Made by a program: the position numbers and the translations under genes
Shown: positions 16,799 through 25,045 of the stretch, in pieces
How positions within the stretch are numbered: position 1 is the stretch's first letter
Layout of the letters: each line of letters opens with the position of its first letter
Assembly (NCBI GenBank): GCA_045807745.1
Contig: JBJMGT010000043.1
Location: 1 to 64,000 of the forward strand
DNA from: QHXQ01 sp045807745
Lineage (GTDB): Bacteria; Acidobacteriota; Blastocatellia; Pyrinomonadales; Pyrinomonadaceae
Length of the DNA stretch: 64,000 nucleotides
Direction of reading: 5' to 3'
Notes under the pieces: model-generated
Databases searched by the model: none
The model's input: the letters and a program-made list of their open reading frames with translations, nothing else
What the model was told of the DNA's origin: nothing

Positions 16799-18814
16799 TT
16801 ATTCAAGTCTCATACGTTTCATCAAATCAATAAACCGCGGCTCCGAGCGCAGGTTGTTCCATTTCGGTTCGACTTTCAGAAAAACCATTTTCGGCTCTCG
16901 CTGTTCAAATCCGCGCTCCAGCCACGCGAGCGCTTCGTCGCGTTCGCCCAAGCCGTTATAAATTAACGCAATGTTGGAGGGCGAAACGTAACGCTCGGTT
17001 GATAATTTCAATAGTTTGGCAAGTAGCCTCTTAGCTTCTGCTCGTTTGTCGGATTTCGCCAAAGCGTAACCCTCGAACGCTATAGGGTGTGTGCTGACAC
17101 CGGAAAGTTCTCTCGCTTGGCGCGCTTCGGCGACGGCTTCCGCGTACATTCCTTTCTCGATATAAGCACTTGCGGCGAATAGATGAGCGAGCCAAAAATT
17201 TGGTTCGAGGTCAAAAGTTTTCTGCAAGCGGGCTAACGCCTCATCGGTTTGTCCGGCGTGAAGCAGAAACTGCCCTTCGAGCGCGGTGTTTCTTGAAGAA
17301 AGCGGGTCGAGTTCTCTGGCGCGTTTAATTTCGGCAAGCGCTTCCGCGTGATGTCCCGTGTTTGAAAGTAAATGCGCGTAAAACATATGAGCGTCTGCGC
17401 TGTTCGGATTAAGTTCTAAGGCGCGCCTGCATTGATTTTCGGCGGCGTTCCAATCCCAGTCGTACCAAAAGATGATGAAACCGAGAATGGCATGAGCGTC
17501 GGCTAAGTGGTCATCAATTTCGATGGCCTTCTGCGCCGCCGCTTTCGCTTTGGGGAAAAATTCGGTTGCAGGCATCTCGCCTGCGGTTGCAAGCGCGCGA
17601 TATGCCTCCGCGAGTCCCGTGTAGGCGAGTGCGTAAGACGGATCAATTTCAATCGCCTGTTGGAAATATGAAATGCCTGCCCGCATTTCCGGCGGCGTTA
17701 ATCTGGCAGTGTGGAAACGTCCTTTCAAATAAAGCCCGTAAGCCTCGACATTCTCCGTATAGCGTTTGGTCAAACGCATTTTCTCATCGCTGCCCAACCG
17801 CAGTGCCAAAGCCGCCGCCACCCGATTTGAAATCGCGTCCTGCACGACAAAAATGTCCGTGAATTTTTCGTCGAAAGCTCCCGTCCAGAGCAATGCCCCG
17901 TCGGCGACTCTGACGAGCCGCATATTAACGCGAATTTTATCGCCCCAGCGTTGAACGCTGCCGTCCAACACCGATTCGACATCGAGAGCGCGTCCGGCAG
18001 TCAAAGCGTCCTGCTCCAAACTGCCAAACTTACGAACCGAACTCAAAGGGCGCACGACAATCTCCCGATTATTGCCGAGTCTTGAAATCAAAGTGTCCGC
18101 CATTCCCATCTCCAACGCTTCATCCCGATTCTCTGCCACCAACGGCTTAAAGGGCAAAACGGCGATGGATTTAATCGGAGCATCGGCGGTTACTGTATTT
18201 CCGCGCCAGAGATAAATTCCCAGCCAGCCGAGCGCGAGAATGCTCAAAACGGTTAAGGCGATAAGCCACGAGCGATTTGTGCTTCGTTCTTCGTCCTTTG
18301 TTCTTTGTCTTTCGTTCGTTTGAAATTTGTAATCGGCAATTTGAGATTCTGCAAAATTCAACCCGCCTGCTATCGCAGCCGGTTCTGATTCGCTCCCGTT
18401 CTGGCTTGGAACTTGGAGATTGGAACTTAAAACTTCCGCCCCCGCGTCCTCATGTCCCCCTGTCTCAGTGTCTTTCTCCTCTTCTGCAACTTCCCGGACT
18501 TCGGCAACGAATCTGTAACCGTGTCCGCGCACCGTTTCGATAAATTTCGCTTTATCCGCTTTCTCGCCTAAGACCTTTCGTAAACACGAAATATTTTTGT
18601 CCAGGTTATTTTCCTCGACAATCGCACCCGCCCAAACTTCCGTCATCAATTCATCTTTGCCGACGAGATGATTGCCGTGCTTGACCAGAGCGCACAGCGT
18701 CTCAAAAGCCCTTTCCGCTATCGGCACACGCTCGCCCCGCCGCGACAAAATGCGCTCGGTTACGTCCAGACGAAACTCATCAAACTCGTATAACTCTTTG
18801 TTCGGATGAGACAT
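16799..18814 (-). CDS. Cassette gene: winged-helix/TPR transmembrane regulator
   Basis: A 671-residue protein. Residues 8-105 form an OmpR/CadC-type winged helix (ERAFETLCALVKHGNHLVGK ... LRKVLG ... VRGHGYRFVAEV). One membrane helix follows at about 185-205 (WLIALTVLSILALGWLGIYL), then a TolB/FlgO-like domain (SIAVLPFKPLV ... RLGNNREIVVRPLSS), then at least five TPR units ending at the C-terminus. This CadC-like layout fits a membrane-bound transcription factor with an extracytoplasmic sensor. The same architecture is frequent in Blastocatellia. It is 2 kb long and shares its cassette with an oppositely read secreted-protein gene, which it may control. Confidence 0.85.
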   Translation of the reverse strand: MSHPNKELYEFDEFRLDVTERILSRRGERVPIAERAFETLCALVKHGNHLVGKDELMTEVWAGAIVEENNLDKNISCLRKVLGEKADKAKFIETVRGHGYRFVAEVREVAEEEKDTETGGHEDAGAEVLSSNLQVPSQNGSESEPAAIAGGLNFAESQIADYKFQTNERQRTKDEERSTNRSWLIALTVLSILALGWLGIYLWRGNTVTADAPIKSIAVLPFKPLVAENRDEALEMGMADTLISRLGNNREIVVRPLSSVRKFGSLEQDALTAGRALDVESVLDGSVQRWGDKIRVNMRLVRVADGALLWTGAFDEKFTDIFVVQDAISNRVAAALALRLGSDEKMRLTKRYTENVEAYGLYLKGRFHTARLTPPEMRAGISYFQQAIEIDPSYALAYTGLAEAYRALATAGEMPATEFFPKAKAAAQKAIEIDDHLADAHAILGFIIFWYDWDWNAAENQCRRALELNPNSADAHMFYAHLLSNTGHHAEALAEIKRARELDPLSSRNTALEGQFLLHAGQTDEALARLQKTFDLEPNFWLAHLFAASAYIEKGMYAEAVAEARQARELSGVSTHPIAFEGYALAKSDKRAEAKRLLAKLLKLSTERYVSPSNIALIYNGLGERDEALAWLERGFEQREPKMVFLKVEPKWNNLRSEPRFIDLMKRMRLE

Positions 18815-18983
18815 AAACGGTTCCAGGAAAAAGTCAGAAATGAATCAGGAAGCTTTCAAGCAAACGGAAGGACGCGATAAAAGGATTGGCTTAAAGTCAA
18901 ACACGCTTCGGATGGCACTGGCAACAGTTGGTTTAATTAACTCTTTTCCGAGGGCGCTCACTGTAACACTGCCGTCGATGCGA

Positions 18984-19017
18984 AGCAAGATGTTCAACCA
19001 AGCAAGATGTTCAACCA
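18984..19017 (+). repeat. 17-bp perfect tandem direct repeat
   Basis: AGCAAGATGTTCAACCA occurs twice head to tail just ahead of the ribosome-binding site of the 19033 gene. It may be a slippage duplication or a binding site in the divergent promoter region between this gene and the winged-helix regulator. Confidence 0.7.
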
Positions 19018-19032
19018 ATAAGGAGAAAGAAA

Positions 19033-19557
19033 ATGTATCTAAAGAAACAAACATTAGTCATCGCGCTGGCGATGATTACGGCTTTGACCATGACGTTTTC
19101 CACCGTTTCCGGTCAAAACATTCAAGAAAACCAATTGTCGGAATCAGCAAACGCACGCGAAAGAACCATCCAAGGCGTGTGGCGAACGATGATTACGCCG
19201 CGCAACTGTCAAACGGGCTTGCCGCTCGTGCCTGCTTTTCCGGGCCTGTTCACCTTTAACGAAGGCGGCACAATGTCGGAATATGGAATTGGCCCCGGTG
19301 CGAGTCCGGCTCTGCGTAGTCCAGGTCACGGAATTTGGCAGCGCGAACACGGCTGGCAAGATTACTCGTTGAAGTTCACGTACTACCGCTATAACGCGAG
19401 CGGCGTTTTCGTCGGATCGCAGAAAGTTACGGCTGCCTTGGAACTCGGAGCAAGCGGCGATGAGTTTACAACGAACTCTTCAATAGAAGTCTTCGATGCC
19501 AACGATAGCCTAATCGGCGTCGGCTGCGCCACCGCCGCCGGGACGCGGTTTGAATAG
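19033..19557 (+). CDS. Cassette gene on the opposite strand: secreted protein of unknown function
   Basis: A 174-residue protein with an AAGGAGAAAG ribosome-binding site 4-8 bases before the ATG and a signal peptide (LVIALAMITALTMTFSTVSG). The mature part contains GVWRTMITPRNC, FTFNEGGTMSEYG and GHGIWQREHG, which resemble small lipocalin-like or beta-barrel exported proteins; no name can be assigned. It is the only cassette gene read against the array orientation. It is divergent from the winged-helix/TPR regulator in the same cassette, with about 220 bases between them, so it has its own promoter and is a natural candidate target of that regulator. Confidence 0.75.
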   Translation: MYLKKQTLVIALAMITALTMTFSTVSGQNIQENQLSESANARERTIQGVWRTMITPRNCQTGLPLVPAFPGLFTFNEGGTMSEYGIGPGASPALRSPGHGIWQREHGWQDYSLKFTYYRYNASGVFVGSQKVTAALELGASGDEFTTNSSIEVFDANDSLIGVGCATAAGTRFE

Positions 19558-19569
19558 TCGGCGAACAAG

Positions 19570-19635
19570 CGCGAGTTCGACGTATAAAGCTTGGGCAGCA
19601 ACTTTGCTGCCCAAGCTTTATACGTCGAACTCGCG
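19570..19635. repeat. 66-bp perfect palindrome between the cassette gene and attC 8
   Basis: Arms of 32 bases (left CGCGAGTTCGACGTATAAAG..., 19570-19601; right 19604-19635) are exact reverse complements separated by two bases. Transcribed, it would form a stem of about 31 bp with a tight loop. There is no U-tract, so it is not a standard intrinsic terminator. It lies 12 bases after the stop of the secreted-protein gene. Confidence 0.9.
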
Positions 19636-19688
19636 TTGAAACCCCACAACACATCTCATCACATCCAGCGGTATAACACACGACAGCA

Positions 19689-19791
19689 ACATAACGCCCG
19701 CCATCAGCCGCCGCGCATTCAACGCGGCAAGAATGGCGTCTTGCGGATGAAAGCAACGCTATTCGCGGTCGGCTACATGGCGTTGTTATGC
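19689..19791 (-). repeat. Integron attC site 8
   Basis: A 103-bp site. The minus strand runs from GCATAAC (R'', 19785-19791), through AACGCCATGTAGCCGACCGC pairing with GCGGCGGCTGATGGCGGGC, to core GTTATGT (19689-19695). It resembles attC 13 in its variable region. Confidence 0.88.
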
Positions 19792-19802
19792 GCGGCGTTG
19801 TA

Positions 19803-20345
19803 TTACTCAGGCTTACTAACGCCCCACGCATGATACAAATACCAATGCTCACCAATCTTTTTATAGTATGCGTCTCTGCTATCGAAGCCCATCTCATTAA
19901 GAGACTCAACTAAAGAGACCGGTTCGCCGAGACTGTAAGCATATCCCTTGGTTATCACAATAGATTCATAATCTTCCGAGCGGGAAACTACGATTGAGGC
20001 AGGGATATGAATAATGCTCGCGCCCTTGGATAAGCTGTCTATGTCATATCCTTTGAGCTTGGCGAATAGGCTCTGATACTCGCCCCAACGCTGCCTTGTG
20101 AATCCCTCTCCAGTATTTATCGGCCAAACCTTGTAGTTAGCCAGCATGACTTGATCGGCATAGATAGCTCGCATGTCTGCATCTTCCCTAGCCATACTTA
20201 CGAGCCTATCGAACTCAACCCGGTGCTGTTGGAAATAACGGATTAAAGCTTCGTCAGAGGGATGAGGCTTCGGATGATAAAGCAGCGCCCAGCCTAAAAT
20301 GATAACTAGGAAGATTCCGATCCCAATATAATGTGCCCTTCGCAT
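19803..20345 (-). CDS. Cassette gene: membrane-anchored protein of unknown function
   Basis: A 180-residue protein from the ATG at 20345, 29 bases inside the cassette core; an in-frame start 29 codons upstream would cross attC 9 and is rejected. A short basic N-terminus precedes one membrane helix (YIGIGIFLVIILGWALLYHP). The extracytoplasmic part has EALIRYFQQHRVEFDRLVSM and two aromatic-rich blocks. I recognise no family. It ends 12 bases from attC 8. Confidence 0.65.
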   Translation of the reverse strand: MRRAHYIGIGIFLVIILGWALLYHPKPHPSDEALIRYFQQHRVEFDRLVSMAREDADMRAIYADQVMLANYKVWPINTGEGFTRQRWGEYQSLFAKLKGYDIDSLSKGASIIHIPASIVVSRSEDYESIVITKGYAYSLGEPVSLVESLNEMGFDSRDAYYKKIGEHWYLYHAWGVSKPE

Positions 20346-20373
20346 TCCATATACCGTCTGACAAGAGACTAGC

Positions 20374-20486
20374 GCATAACGCCCGAATTCAGCCGCCCGC
20401 GCCACGATACCAGACAAGCGAGCCGAAGCCACACAACCTTGATGAGAGGCACGCTGGCGCGGGTCGGCTGGAATGAGTTGTTCGGC
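20374..20486 (-). repeat. Integron attC site 9
   Basis: A 113-bp site. The minus strand runs from GCCGAAC (R'', 20480-20486), through TCATTCCAGCCGACCCGCGC pairing with GCGGGCGGCTGAATTCGGGC, to core GTTATGC (20374-20380). R'' equals the complement of the 5' core of the YggT cassette (GTTCGGC). Confidence 0.85.
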
Positions 20487-20518
20487 GCGGACTTAAATAT
20501 ATTACGCTTATGGAGATG

Positions 20519-21037
20519 TTAAATCTCGGTTTTACGGCGGGCGATCAACCGAAGCAATCCGTTGATTCCTGCATGGAGCAGTGCATAGACGATGATCGCA
20601 ATCACGATGGGCAAGGCGAGTGTGTAGCCGCCTTCAGTCGTTGGACTCGCCACAATCCCACGAAACGGCGCGTACAGAGGATCTGTCACGCTGCGGATGA
20701 ACTGCACGAACCCAGCACTGGATCGAGCCGCCAGCAGCGCGAGCAGGAGGCGTATAGCAAGCAACGCATAAATGACATAGAAGATGTAATCTACCACTTG
20801 CGAAATGCGCGCCATACTGCGTGAACGTTCAACCTCACGCTCTGTGTCAACGACCTCATTGATTGCCTTGCCGCGAAACTCACCAGCAACCTGTTCCATC
20901 TTTTGCGCTTCGGCGCCCGTCGTGCGATCTGCCCGTGCGGCAATCTCGGCGTTTACATCGCTTTCAACTTGTGCCTTGACCGATTCATGCTGTGTTGCGC
21001 GTCGAGCTTCTTCGGCAGCCAATTTACTGTCTTCCAT
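20519..21037 (-). CDS. Cassette gene: YggT-family membrane protein
   Basis: A 172-residue protein. The ATG at 21037 has AGGAGG 6 bases upstream and is preferred over starts up to 19 codons earlier. A charged helical N-terminus of about 85 residues (EEARRATQHESVKAQVESDV) precedes two membrane segments around a loop: DYIFYVIYALLAIRLLLALL, FVQFIRSVTDPLYAPFRGIV and ALPIVIAIIVYALLHAGING. The middle block is the YGGT-domain signature (DPLYAPFR). YggT proteins are integral membrane proteins linked to osmotic or divisome functions in other bacteria. The long N-terminal extension is unusual compared with the roughly 90-residue minimal family member. Confidence 0.8.
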   Translation of the reverse strand: MEDSKLAAEEARRATQHESVKAQVESDVNAEIAARADRTTGAEAQKMEQVAGEFRGKAINEVVDTEREVERSRSMARISQVVDYIFYVIYALLAIRLLLALLAARSSAGFVQFIRSVTDPLYAPFRGIVASPTTEGGYTLALPIVIAIIVYALLHAGINGLLRLIARRKTEI

Positions 21038-21161
21038 CCTGAGCCTCCTGTCTCGAATATCGCTTGCGATCTCATCATGTGACATCTCGAGCAAAGGATG
21101 TTACAGATATATGGTCGACCATTCGCCAATTAGCTGTCAACAATCCTACGATAGCGCAAGC

Positions 21162-21272
21162 GCCGAACGCCCGACTTCAGCCGCCGCCCGACGCGAGCGA
21201 CAACGCCCAAGGAATCACACAAGGTTGATGAAAAGCAAGCTAAGGGCGGTCGGCTGCAAGGAGTTGTTATAC
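21162..21272 (-). repeat. Integron attC site 10
   Basis: A 111-bp site. The minus strand runs from GTATAAC (R'', 21266-21272), through TCCTTGCAGCCGACCGCCC pairing with GGGCGGCGGCTGAAGTCGGGC, to core GTTCGGC (21162-21168). Its arms are close to attC 7. Confidence 0.87.
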
Positions 21273-21285
21273 AGCGCCACACGTT

Positions 21286-21858
21286 TTAACGAGCACCCTT
21301 GGGAAGTTCTCCGCTGCCAAATTCGACTCGATGAATAGGCTCAAGGAGCGGACTATATTCTTTGTCATACTCCCATTTATACCTGAAGTTAATATAAATC
21401 TTCCGCCCATTTGATAGGTGTTCTCGTAAGACACTAAAGAGGGCAGAGCGCCCGGGTCGAAGAGAAGTCCCAAAATGTTTATCTACTTCGTTGATGGGCG
21501 CGCGAGCGCCATCTCTTTCTTCAACTTGGTAGCGAGGATGAATCACCCTAACACCACCAAGAGTGAGGAACAGGTCTATAGTTGGAATGTCAATTACCCA
21601 ACGGGTATTATTATGGAGCCGTAGCCACACATATTCACCCTGCTCTTGAGATTTGGAAGAGCTTTCAGTTCCAAGCATTTGTGCTTCTAAGGAATTACCG
21701 ACCTTACCAAACCCCTCGAATGTGATGTAGATGGTCGGGGTATGTTTCAAGATACGAACATCTCGCGCAACCTTACGACTTTTCCTATGCTGAGCAGGCG
21801 CAGCCACGACGAGGTTGCATATCACTATAACTATCGGAAGTAGTTTAGTTACTCTCAT
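21286..21858 (-). CDS. Cassette gene: secreted protein of unknown function
   Basis: A 190-residue protein from the ATG at 21858, 12 bases inside the cassette core. The signal peptide is MRVTKLLPIVIVICNLVVAA followed by PAQ. The mature part is beta-rich and includes YVWLRLHNNTRWVIDIPTID and FGTSLRPGRSALFSVLREHL. The pattern suggests an immunoglobulin-like or all-beta exported domain. I recognise no family. It ends 14 bases from attC 10. Confidence 0.65.
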   Translation of the reverse strand: MRVTKLLPIVIVICNLVVAAPAQHRKSRKVARDVRILKHTPTIYITFEGFGKVGNSLEAQMLGTESSSKSQEQGEYVWLRLHNNTRWVIDIPTIDLFLTLGGVRVIHPRYQVEERDGARAPINEVDKHFGTSLRPGRSALFSVLREHLSNGRKIYINFRYKWEYDKEYSPLLEPIHRVEFGSGELPKGAR

Positions 21859-21869
21859 AAACAAAAGCT

Positions 21870-21956
21870 GTATAACGCCTGGCATCAGCGGCGCGCACAG
21901 GCCATCGAAGATAAAAGAGATGCTGGATGCGCGTCCGCTGCATGCCGTTGTTAGGC
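21870..21956 (-). repeat. Integron attC site 11
   Basis: An 87-bp site. The minus strand runs from GCCTAAC (R'', 21950-21956), through GGCATGCAGCGGACGCGC pairing with GCGCCGCTGATGCCAGGC, to core GTTATAC (21870-21876). The R'' box contains the TAA stop codon of the 21951-22580 gene. Confidence 0.88.
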
Positions 21957-22580
21957 CGCCGGCACTCCCAGCGGGGCGAAGACCGTACGGGCCATCTTGA
22001 CTCCGCTATCGTAGCGATGCCCCTCACGGAGCAGTGGCCCCTGAACGAAGTCACGCGGGTCGAGGTACTCGGCGAGGCGGCCCCGGAGCGTCTCGTAGGT
22101 GTCCGACTCACTCCCCAGGACGGTCACCCCGGTAAACTCGGCCCAACCTGATGCAGAGAAGGGCACATCATGGCCGTAATCCTCGTCCCAGAGCACGTCA
22201 CAAACCCCCTCCCACTCGAACCTGAAGGTGACGCCGTTCCGCTCCGGGAAGTGGAGGCAGGCGCGGGCAATGCTCCCGTGTTCGACGACGTAGACATTCC
22301 CATTATGCTCGCCCGCCTCCTCGTCATACGGTTCTGACCACTCGGCTGTCTGACCGACCACGTCCACCCACCGGCGGATCGGAAAATGCAAGTTCGCGCA
22401 GGACGCCCGCGGCTCCCACATCTCGTCGCCGTCCTCCTGCTCTGCTTCCACTTCCAGAGACCAAAAGAGCCGGGTGTCGCCGGTCGGGTGGTACGTGCGT
22501 AACCAGTACGGGTCAAGGATGGTCGCTGACAGCCGGGCGCTGTTGATGGCAAACGTCTTGTCTTTGAGCATGAATATCAT
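21951..22580 (-). CDS. Cassette gene: hypothetical cytosolic protein
   Basis: A 209-residue acidic protein without signal peptide or membrane helix. It is rich in tryptophan and acidic residues (RTYHPTGDTRLFWSLEVEAE, FEWEGVCDVLWDEDYGHDVP). It starts 17 bases inside the cassette core, and its TAA stop lies inside the R'' box GCCTAAC of attC 11. Such overlap is common in compact cassettes. I do not recognise the family; the composition hints at an immunity or binding protein, but that is a guess. Confidence 0.7.
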   Translation of the reverse strand: MIFMLKDKTFAINSARLSATILDPYWLRTYHPTGDTRLFWSLEVEAEQEDGDEMWEPRASCANLHFPIRRWVDVVGQTAEWSEPYDEEAGEHNGNVYVVEHGSIARACLHFPERNGVTFRFEWEGVCDVLWDEDYGHDVPFSASGWAEFTGVTVLGSESDTYETLRGRLAEYLDPRDFVQGPLLREGHRYDSGVKMARTVFAPLGVPAA

Positions 22581-22596
22581 CGCGCATCCCCCTGCG

Positions 22597-22709
22597 GCCT
22601 AACGCTGGAATTAAGCGGCTGCCCGCCCGCAACTCGCAACCTCAAAGAAGCCATACAAGGTTGATGAGAGGCACGCTGGCGGGCAGTCCGCTCGAATGAC
22701 TTGTTGTGC
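22597..22709 (-). repeat. Integron attC site 12
   Basis: A 113-bp site. The minus strand runs from GCACAAC (R'', 22703-22709), through TCATTCGAGCGGACTGCCC pairing with GGGCAGCCGCTTAATTCCAGC, to core GTTAGGC (22597-22603). The rare R'' heptamer is matched by the 5' core of its cassette (GTTGTGC at 23447-23453). Confidence 0.85.
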
Positions 22710-22742
22710 CGCCCATTATTGGAATAATTCACCTCCGACGGC

Positions 22743-23375
22743 TTACGGCTGGACAAAACCTTTAACACAGCTTGTATAACGATTGAGAAAGCTGTCCCTC
22801 AATGTACGCCATTCCTCAATCGTCTGAAACTTTCGCTTCTTCGGATTTTGATTAAGAAAGTAGATGGTGATGATATGGTGATCGGCATCTGAGAAAAGAA
22901 CCGTGATGCCAAGTGTGTTGCCGATGAGAGATTGCCTATTTAATGCGTAGCCTTCAAAGCCATTGTACGATACCTTAATCGGCTCCTGAGACTCCATCTC
23001 CTTTCCATGAGCGATAGCCCATTTTAAGCCTTCGATGACCGTCTCCTTATCTTTGGCATAATCATCAGGATTAGACTTCTCGGCTTTGATATTGGCAAAG
23101 AAATCAGTCTTAGGGTACGCGACCATCACACGATAGCCATCCGCTAGAGATATTTTCTTCTCCCCGCTAAGAGTAGTCTCTGTGCGAAAGGTAACTCCCT
23201 TTGGCAAGCGATCTACCTGAACAACTTTCAAGCCGTCTTCAAACTGGCAAGATGTGTACGGCTTCAAAGTATCGTCTCGGCTAACAGTTTGCGCGGCTGC
23301 ATTCTTCAGCAGAACTAAGCCACCAATCAACAGCGCAAACATAAGAGTTTGGGTGAAGCATTTGTTTCGGAACAT
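22743..23375 (-). CDS. Cassette gene: secreted protein of unknown function
   Basis: A 210-residue protein. The ATG at 23375 has AGGAGG 5 bases upstream; an in-frame GTG two codons earlier overlaps that site and is rejected. The signal peptide covers about 28 residues (LMFALLIGGLVLLKNAAAQ). The mature part contains a cysteine pair (YTSCQFEDG near the start, YTSCVKGF near the end), probably a disulphide. I recognise no family. About 70 bases of leader separate it from the cassette core. Confidence 0.7.
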   Translation of the reverse strand: MFRNKCFTQTLMFALLIGGLVLLKNAAAQTVSRDDTLKPYTSCQFEDGLKVVQVDRLPKGVTFRTETTLSGEKKISLADGYRVMVAYPKTDFFANIKAEKSNPDDYAKDKETVIEGLKWAIAHGKEMESQEPIKVSYNGFEGYALNRQSLIGNTLGITVLFSDADHHIITIYFLNQNPKKRKFQTIEEWRTLRDSFLNRYTSCVKGFVQP

Positions 23376-23446
23376 TCGCACCTCCTAAGATTTCGATAAC
23401 GATTCGCTGCTTAACTGAGCAAAAGTTTACTTCCAGCAGCGAAGCG

Positions 23447-23549
23447 GCACAACGCCCGCCATCAGCCGCCGCGCACACAACTAAACAAGCATCCGAGCTG
23501 ACGAATGAAAGCCGGGCTATTCGCGGTCGGGTGCATGCCGTTGTTAGCT
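23447..23549 (-). repeat. Integron attC site 13 (cassette truncated)
   Basis: A 103-bp site. The minus strand runs from AGCTAAC (R'', 23543-23549), through AACGGCATGCACCCGACCGC pairing with GCGGCGGCTGATGGCGGGC, to core GTTGTGC (23447-23453). Its own cassette body is missing: about 70 bases to the right the sequence turns into an integrase remnant, with no further core site. Confidence 0.85.
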
Positions 23550-23620
23550 AGCGGCTGACGACCTGAGCCGCTCCGCAACTAGCGTCAAACCAAGGCTACA
23601 TCTAGCGTGGACTCCCTAGT

Positions 23621-23760
23621 ATGGCCGCCCGCTATCAACATCTCAGCCCCACCTTTTTGCTGATGCTGTGGGCAAGCTAGACGCCGTTTTGGGCGATCTT
23701 AGTCACCATAGCGTCACCAATCAGAAAGCCCTGCCTGCCATTGTTGCTGTAAGTGATTGA
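23621..23760 (+). pseudogene. Decayed 3' end of a tyrosine integrase
   Basis: The translation begins MAARYQHLSPTFL, matching the nucleophile-tyrosine region of the intact integrase (residues 319-331). It then shifts frame at about 23659, where one G is missing, and continues ADAVGKLDAVLGDLS to a TGA. The intact gene reads ADAVSKLDVVFGDLS there. The remnant therefore comes from a close relative or a duplicate. It ends 11 bases from the 3' end of tRNA-Glu, the usual place for an element integrated at a tRNA gene. Confidence 0.85.
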
Positions 23761-23771
23761 AAAGGAAGTGG

Positions 23772-23844
<73 letters not shown>

Positions 23845-24053
23845 GCATGGTTGATCAGCGTCCACGTTAGCGCAGCCTTTACAGGGCTGTCAAATGCACG
23901 GGCCGGCGCGGGTCGCGGCTGAGAGTTGCTGTCTCAGCCGGCGGAAAAACATGCCTATCGAGGGCGCTGATTAGCGGGCGTGGGCGGGATATGAGTGCGG
24001 CGTGTTATATCCACGCACGCGTATGTTCCGCTACAATCGCTGACCAGAACGAG

Positions 24054-24884
24054 ATGCACACACCGTCCAAGTTGTTCGCTGCGCAAGGCGCGCGCGCGGT
24101 TAGACCACAGCACAGATGCGCGCTCGGCGTGATGATCAGAACGCCGCGTGTGGGCGCGTCGAAGACGCGCCTCGTGCCGCCGCTCACACCGGCGGAGGCG
24201 GCCGAGTTGAGTGTCTGTTTCCTGCGCGACACGGCGGCGAACATCTGTGCGGCTGCGGCGACGCCAAACGTCATGGCGGCCGGCGGCGCGGCCGGTGTGG
24301 CGGTCTACACGCCAGTCGGCTCTAAGCAGAAACTCGCCGATCTCTTGCCAGTTCCGTTTAAACTGCTCGCGCAACGCGGTGCGGATTTGAGCGCACGGCT
24401 GCAACATGCGACGACGGATTTGCTGCACGGCGGCTACGAATCGCTGTGCCTGTTGGGCGCGGACAGTCCGACGCTGCCGCGCGCGGTGCTCGTCACCACC
24501 GTCACCGAGTTGGCGCGCACGGGTGATCGTATCGTGCTCGGCCCAGCGCACGACGGCGGCTACTACTTGATCGGCCTCAAGCGGGCGCACCTGCATCTGT
24601 TCACCGGGATCGACTGGAGCACGGAGCGCGTGTTGGCGCAGACCATCGCGCGCGCTGAAGAACTTAAACTCGAAGTCGGCTTGCTGCCCGCGTGGTACGA
24701 CGTGGACGACGCCGCGTCGCTTGCGCGCCTCTGCGCCGAGTTATGTCAAGCGCAGACAGACAGAGACGAATGTAGCGGCCCCTTGGGCTACAGTGCGCCG
24801 CACACACGCGCCTTCCTCGTCGACCTGCTCGCACGCGAAGGACGCGCACGCATCTGGCCGGAAGCGGCGGACGCGGCGTCGTGA
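24054..24884 (+). CDS. TIGR04282/DUF2064-type glycosyltransferase-like protein
   Basis: About 276 residues from the ATG at 24054; upstream starts at 23991 and a downstream ATG at 24132 are possible. VMIRTPRVGASKTRLVPPLT is the conserved nucleotide-binding start of this GT-A-like family. LCLLGADSPTLPR carries the metal-binding acid and VLGPAHDGGYYLIGL is the third signature. The family is predicted to transfer nucleotide-activated sugars or related groups; its reaction is not well defined. A small acidic protein gene follows on the same strand. Confidence 0.85.
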   Translation: MHTPSKLFAAQGARAVRPQHRCALGVMIRTPRVGASKTRLVPPLTPAEAAELSVCFLRDTAANICAAAATPNVMAAGGAAGVAVYTPVGSKQKLADLLPVPFKLLAQRGADLSARLQHATTDLLHGGYESLCLLGADSPTLPRAVLVTTVTELARTGDRIVLGPAHDGGYYLIGLKRAHLHLFTGIDWSTERVLAQTIARAEELKLEVGLLPAWYDVDDAASLARLCAELCQAQTDRDECSGPLGYSAPHTRAFLVDLLAREGRARIWPEAADAAS

Positions 24885-25045
24885 AAATTGCTGAGCGTAT
24901 TAGTGCGCCGCGCGCACAACTTCGGCGCGCGCGAGTTGCCAGCGAGTGCGTGCGGATGTTAGTTATGCTGCGCTCTGCTTCAACCCGGATGGCTTGGGCG
25001 CGTTGTGCCGCGGCCCGTCCGCACAGACGAAAGGGAACAGTCTTC

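Noticed and set aside
19570..19635. Palindrome as an ordinary rho-independent terminator
   Set aside because: No U-tract follows on either strand, and the arms are far longer than a normal terminator stem.
10756..23549. Repeats as a CRISPR array or REP elements
   Set aside because: The units are long, imperfectly palindromic, of varied length and separated by whole genes. They end in GTTRRRY cores with exact cassette matching, which fits attC only.
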